The notes under the pieces: model-generated
What the model was told of the DNA's origin: nothing
The model's input: the letters and a program-made list of their open reading frames with translations, nothing else
Databases searched by the model: none
Shown: piece after piece, positions 4,199-5,457 of the stretch
Layout: each line of letters starts with the position of its first letter
How positions within the stretch are numbered: the first letter of the stretch is position 1
Position numbers and translations under genes: made by a program
Assembly (NCBI GenBank): GCA_023128035.1
Contig: JAGMES010000242.1
Location: 1-5,457 of the forward strand
Direction: 5' to 3'
Source: Halanaerobiales bacterium
GTDB lineage: Bacteria > Bacillota_F > Halanaerobiia > DY22613
DNA: 5,457 nucleotides

Positions 4199-5457
4199 AT
4201 GGACAAAAAAAAGATAATTTTATGTGTGGCTGAAACTATTATTGTAAATATAATTATCTATTATTTCTTCTTTAAAATTCAACCTAATCAGGATGTGTAT
4301 TTACAATTAAATCCTCATCCTTTGTTTTTATTATGTATAGTTATGGGATTGAGATATGGGAACTATTTAGGATTGATTAGTGCAGTTATCTCTTCTGCAT
4401 TCTATATAAAAGTTTTTCTTGAGATATATGATGATTTAATATTATTACTGAGCTATTTAACACATTATAAATATATTTTATTATTTTTTTGGGCTGCTAT
4501 GATTTTTGGCGTTTTTAAGGATAATCATAAGACAAATATGGAAAAGATCTCTGAAGAAAACCAGTTAATCAAAGATAATTATAATCAGTTAAGTAAAACT
4601 TATAAGTTAACTCGAAAAATACAAGAAGAGCTTAAGAAACAGATTATTAATTCAGAAGAAAGTATTCTTTATTTATATGAGATTGCAACGAGATTAGAGA
4701 CTCTTGAGTCAGAGGAAATATATACAGAGACCATCGGTATTTTATCGAAATTTTTGAGAGCTGATACAGTTTCTGTATATAGTTATAATGAAGCAAGTGG
4801 ATATCTTCGACTGAAGATTAGAATGGGAGATATTAATACAGGGAATAGATCTATGTTAGTGGAAGAATCTTATGGATTTAGTAAAGTAGTATTAGAAAAA
4901 CAAGTTGTTAGATGGTCAGATGTTAAAGATGATGATTTCCCATTAATGTCAGCCCCAATAATTCAAACTGGAAAAGTTTTAGCTATTGTTAGCATTGAAC
5001 ATATGGATTTTGATAAATTGTCAGAATATGCATTTCAATTATTTAAGCTGATTATTGAATGGGTTAACAAGGCAATAGAACAGGCGATTTATGTAGATGG
5101 ATTGAGAGAATCGAAATATATTGCTGGAATGAAATTAATGTACTATGAATCATTTAAAGAACGATTGAAGGAAGAAGAAAGAAGAAAGAAAGATTTCGGA
5201 ATGGATTTCGGTCTTCTAAAGTTTAAAATTAATAATATAAATTTAGAGGTTATTAATGAGCGAATGCAGAGATTTCTTCGAACTGTAGATGTAGTTAGTT
5301 ATGATTTAGATCAGAAAATATTATATGTTCTTTTGCCAGCAACGCCTGCGGAGAAGCTTGATATAATTGAGGAAAGAATATTAAACAGTTTAGACAGTGA
5401 ACTCGTCCAGCTAAAGCTGAACATCGGGGCTTCAGTAGGGGATTCTACCCCCACTGA
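4199..5457 (+). CDS. pelD: PelD-like cyclic-di-GMP receptor (3' end outside the window)
   Basis: ATG at 4199, preceded by GAGGTTGAT (4187-4195), opens a frame that runs unbroken for 419 codons to the window edge. Membrane segments lie near residues 6-25, 40-58, 60-86 and 91-107, with HPLFLLCIVMGLRYG at 40-54, typical of the PelD N-terminus. A charged, probably coiled-coil linker (110-150) leads to a GAF-like domain (~155-300, with ADTVSVYSY and LMSAPIIQTGKVLAIVSIE) and then a degenerate GGDEF domain (~305-419). RTVD (361-364) is the RxxD cyclic-di-GMP inhibitory site at its normal place, while the active-site loop reads YDLDQKI in place of GGDEF. It should therefore bind, not make, the messenger. 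In Pseudomonas and Bacillus, PelD is the inner-membrane receptor that turns on Pel polymerisation by PelF with PelE and PelG. Length and RxxD position agree with the ~455-residue Pseudomonas protein, so perhaps 10-40 residues are missing. The last ~18 codons overlap a GC-rich hairpin region and may not be native. Confidence 0.85.
   Translation, partial: MDKKKIILCVAETIIVNIIIYYFFFKIQPNQDVYLQLNPHPLFLLCIVMGLRYGNYLGLISAVISSAFYIKVFLEIYDDLILLLSYLTHYKYILLFFWAAMIFGVFKDNHKTNMEKISEENQLIKDNYNQLSKTYKLTRKIQEELKKQIINSEESILYLYEIATRLETLESEEIYTETIGILSKFLRADTVSVYSYNEASGYLRLKIRMGDINTGNRSMLVEESYGFSKVVLEKQVVRWSDVKDDDFPLMSAPIIQTGKVLAIVSIEHMDFDKLSEYAFQLFKLIIEWVNKAIEQAIYVDGLRESKYIAGMKLMYYESFKERLKEEERRKKDFGMDFGLLKFKINNINLEVINERMQRFLRTVDVVSYDLDQKILYVLLPATPAEKLDIIEERILNSLDSELVQLKLNIGASVGDSTPT
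5408..5457. repeat. GC-rich double hairpin at the window's right edge
   Basis: CAGC (5408-5411) pairs with GCTG (5416-5419) around TAAA. TCAGTAGGGG (5432-5441) then pairs with CCCCCACTGA (5448-5457) around ATTCTA, ten positions with a single A/C mismatch. The second hairpin ends exactly at the window edge and may continue. Bases 5401-5457 are about 54% G+C (31 of 57), against a clearly AT-rich gene before them. This is the profile of a dispersed palindromic repeat or a terminator-like element, not of ordinary pelD coding sequence, although the reading frame stays open through it. Confidence 0.5.

Noticed and set aside
4199..5457. Calling the last gene an active diguanylate cyclase
   Set aside because: The GGDEF active-site loop is replaced by YDLDQKI while the RxxD site remains, which fits a receptor and not an enzyme.

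Overview
The window is AT-rich throughout, with A/T-ending codons, purine-rich Shine-Dalgarno sites and a Gram-positive-style lipoprotein signal. It most resembles a low-GC Bacillota genome of the clostridial kind. This is judged from composition and gene families only, and the species cannot be named. Every convincing gene is on the + strand.

Layout. Bases 1-80 hold what looks like the last 20 codons of an upstream gene, with its stop codon inside a rho-independent terminator. Bases 81-201 are a leader with no convincing promoter. Five genes then follow with gaps of 50, 39, 17 and 12 bases and no terminator between them, so they probably form one operon. They are: (1) a membrane-anchored TIM-barrel glycosidase of the GH114/PelA-hydrolase type (202-1038), possibly frameshifted at its end; (2) a CotH-family kinase-like lipoprotein with a C-terminal Fn3-like domain (1089-2726); (3) a VTC-domain polyphosphate-polymerase-like protein (2766-3488); (4) a DUF4956 membrane protein (3506-4186); (5) a PelD-like cyclic-di-GMP receptor (4199 to the window edge). 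Gene 5 has no stop codon inside the window.

Interpretation. A PelA-like hydrolase and a PelD-like receptor in one transcription unit suggest the start of a Pel-type exopolysaccharide operon, with pelE, pelF and pelG genes expected just beyond the right edge. The unusual part is the CotH / VTC / DUF4956 trio placed between the two Pel-like genes. CotH proteins are protein kinases, VTC domains make polyphosphate from ATP, and DUF4956 proteins are integral membrane proteins often encoded beside VTC genes. The simplest hypothesis is a cyclic-di-GMP-controlled polysaccharide secretion machine coupled to a phosphorylation or polyphosphate module; this coupling is inferred from gene order only.

The last ~57 bases are about 54% G+C, much richer than the rest, and fold into two consecutive hairpins. 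This may be a dispersed palindromic repeat, so the final ~18 codons of the PelD-like gene should be read with caution.
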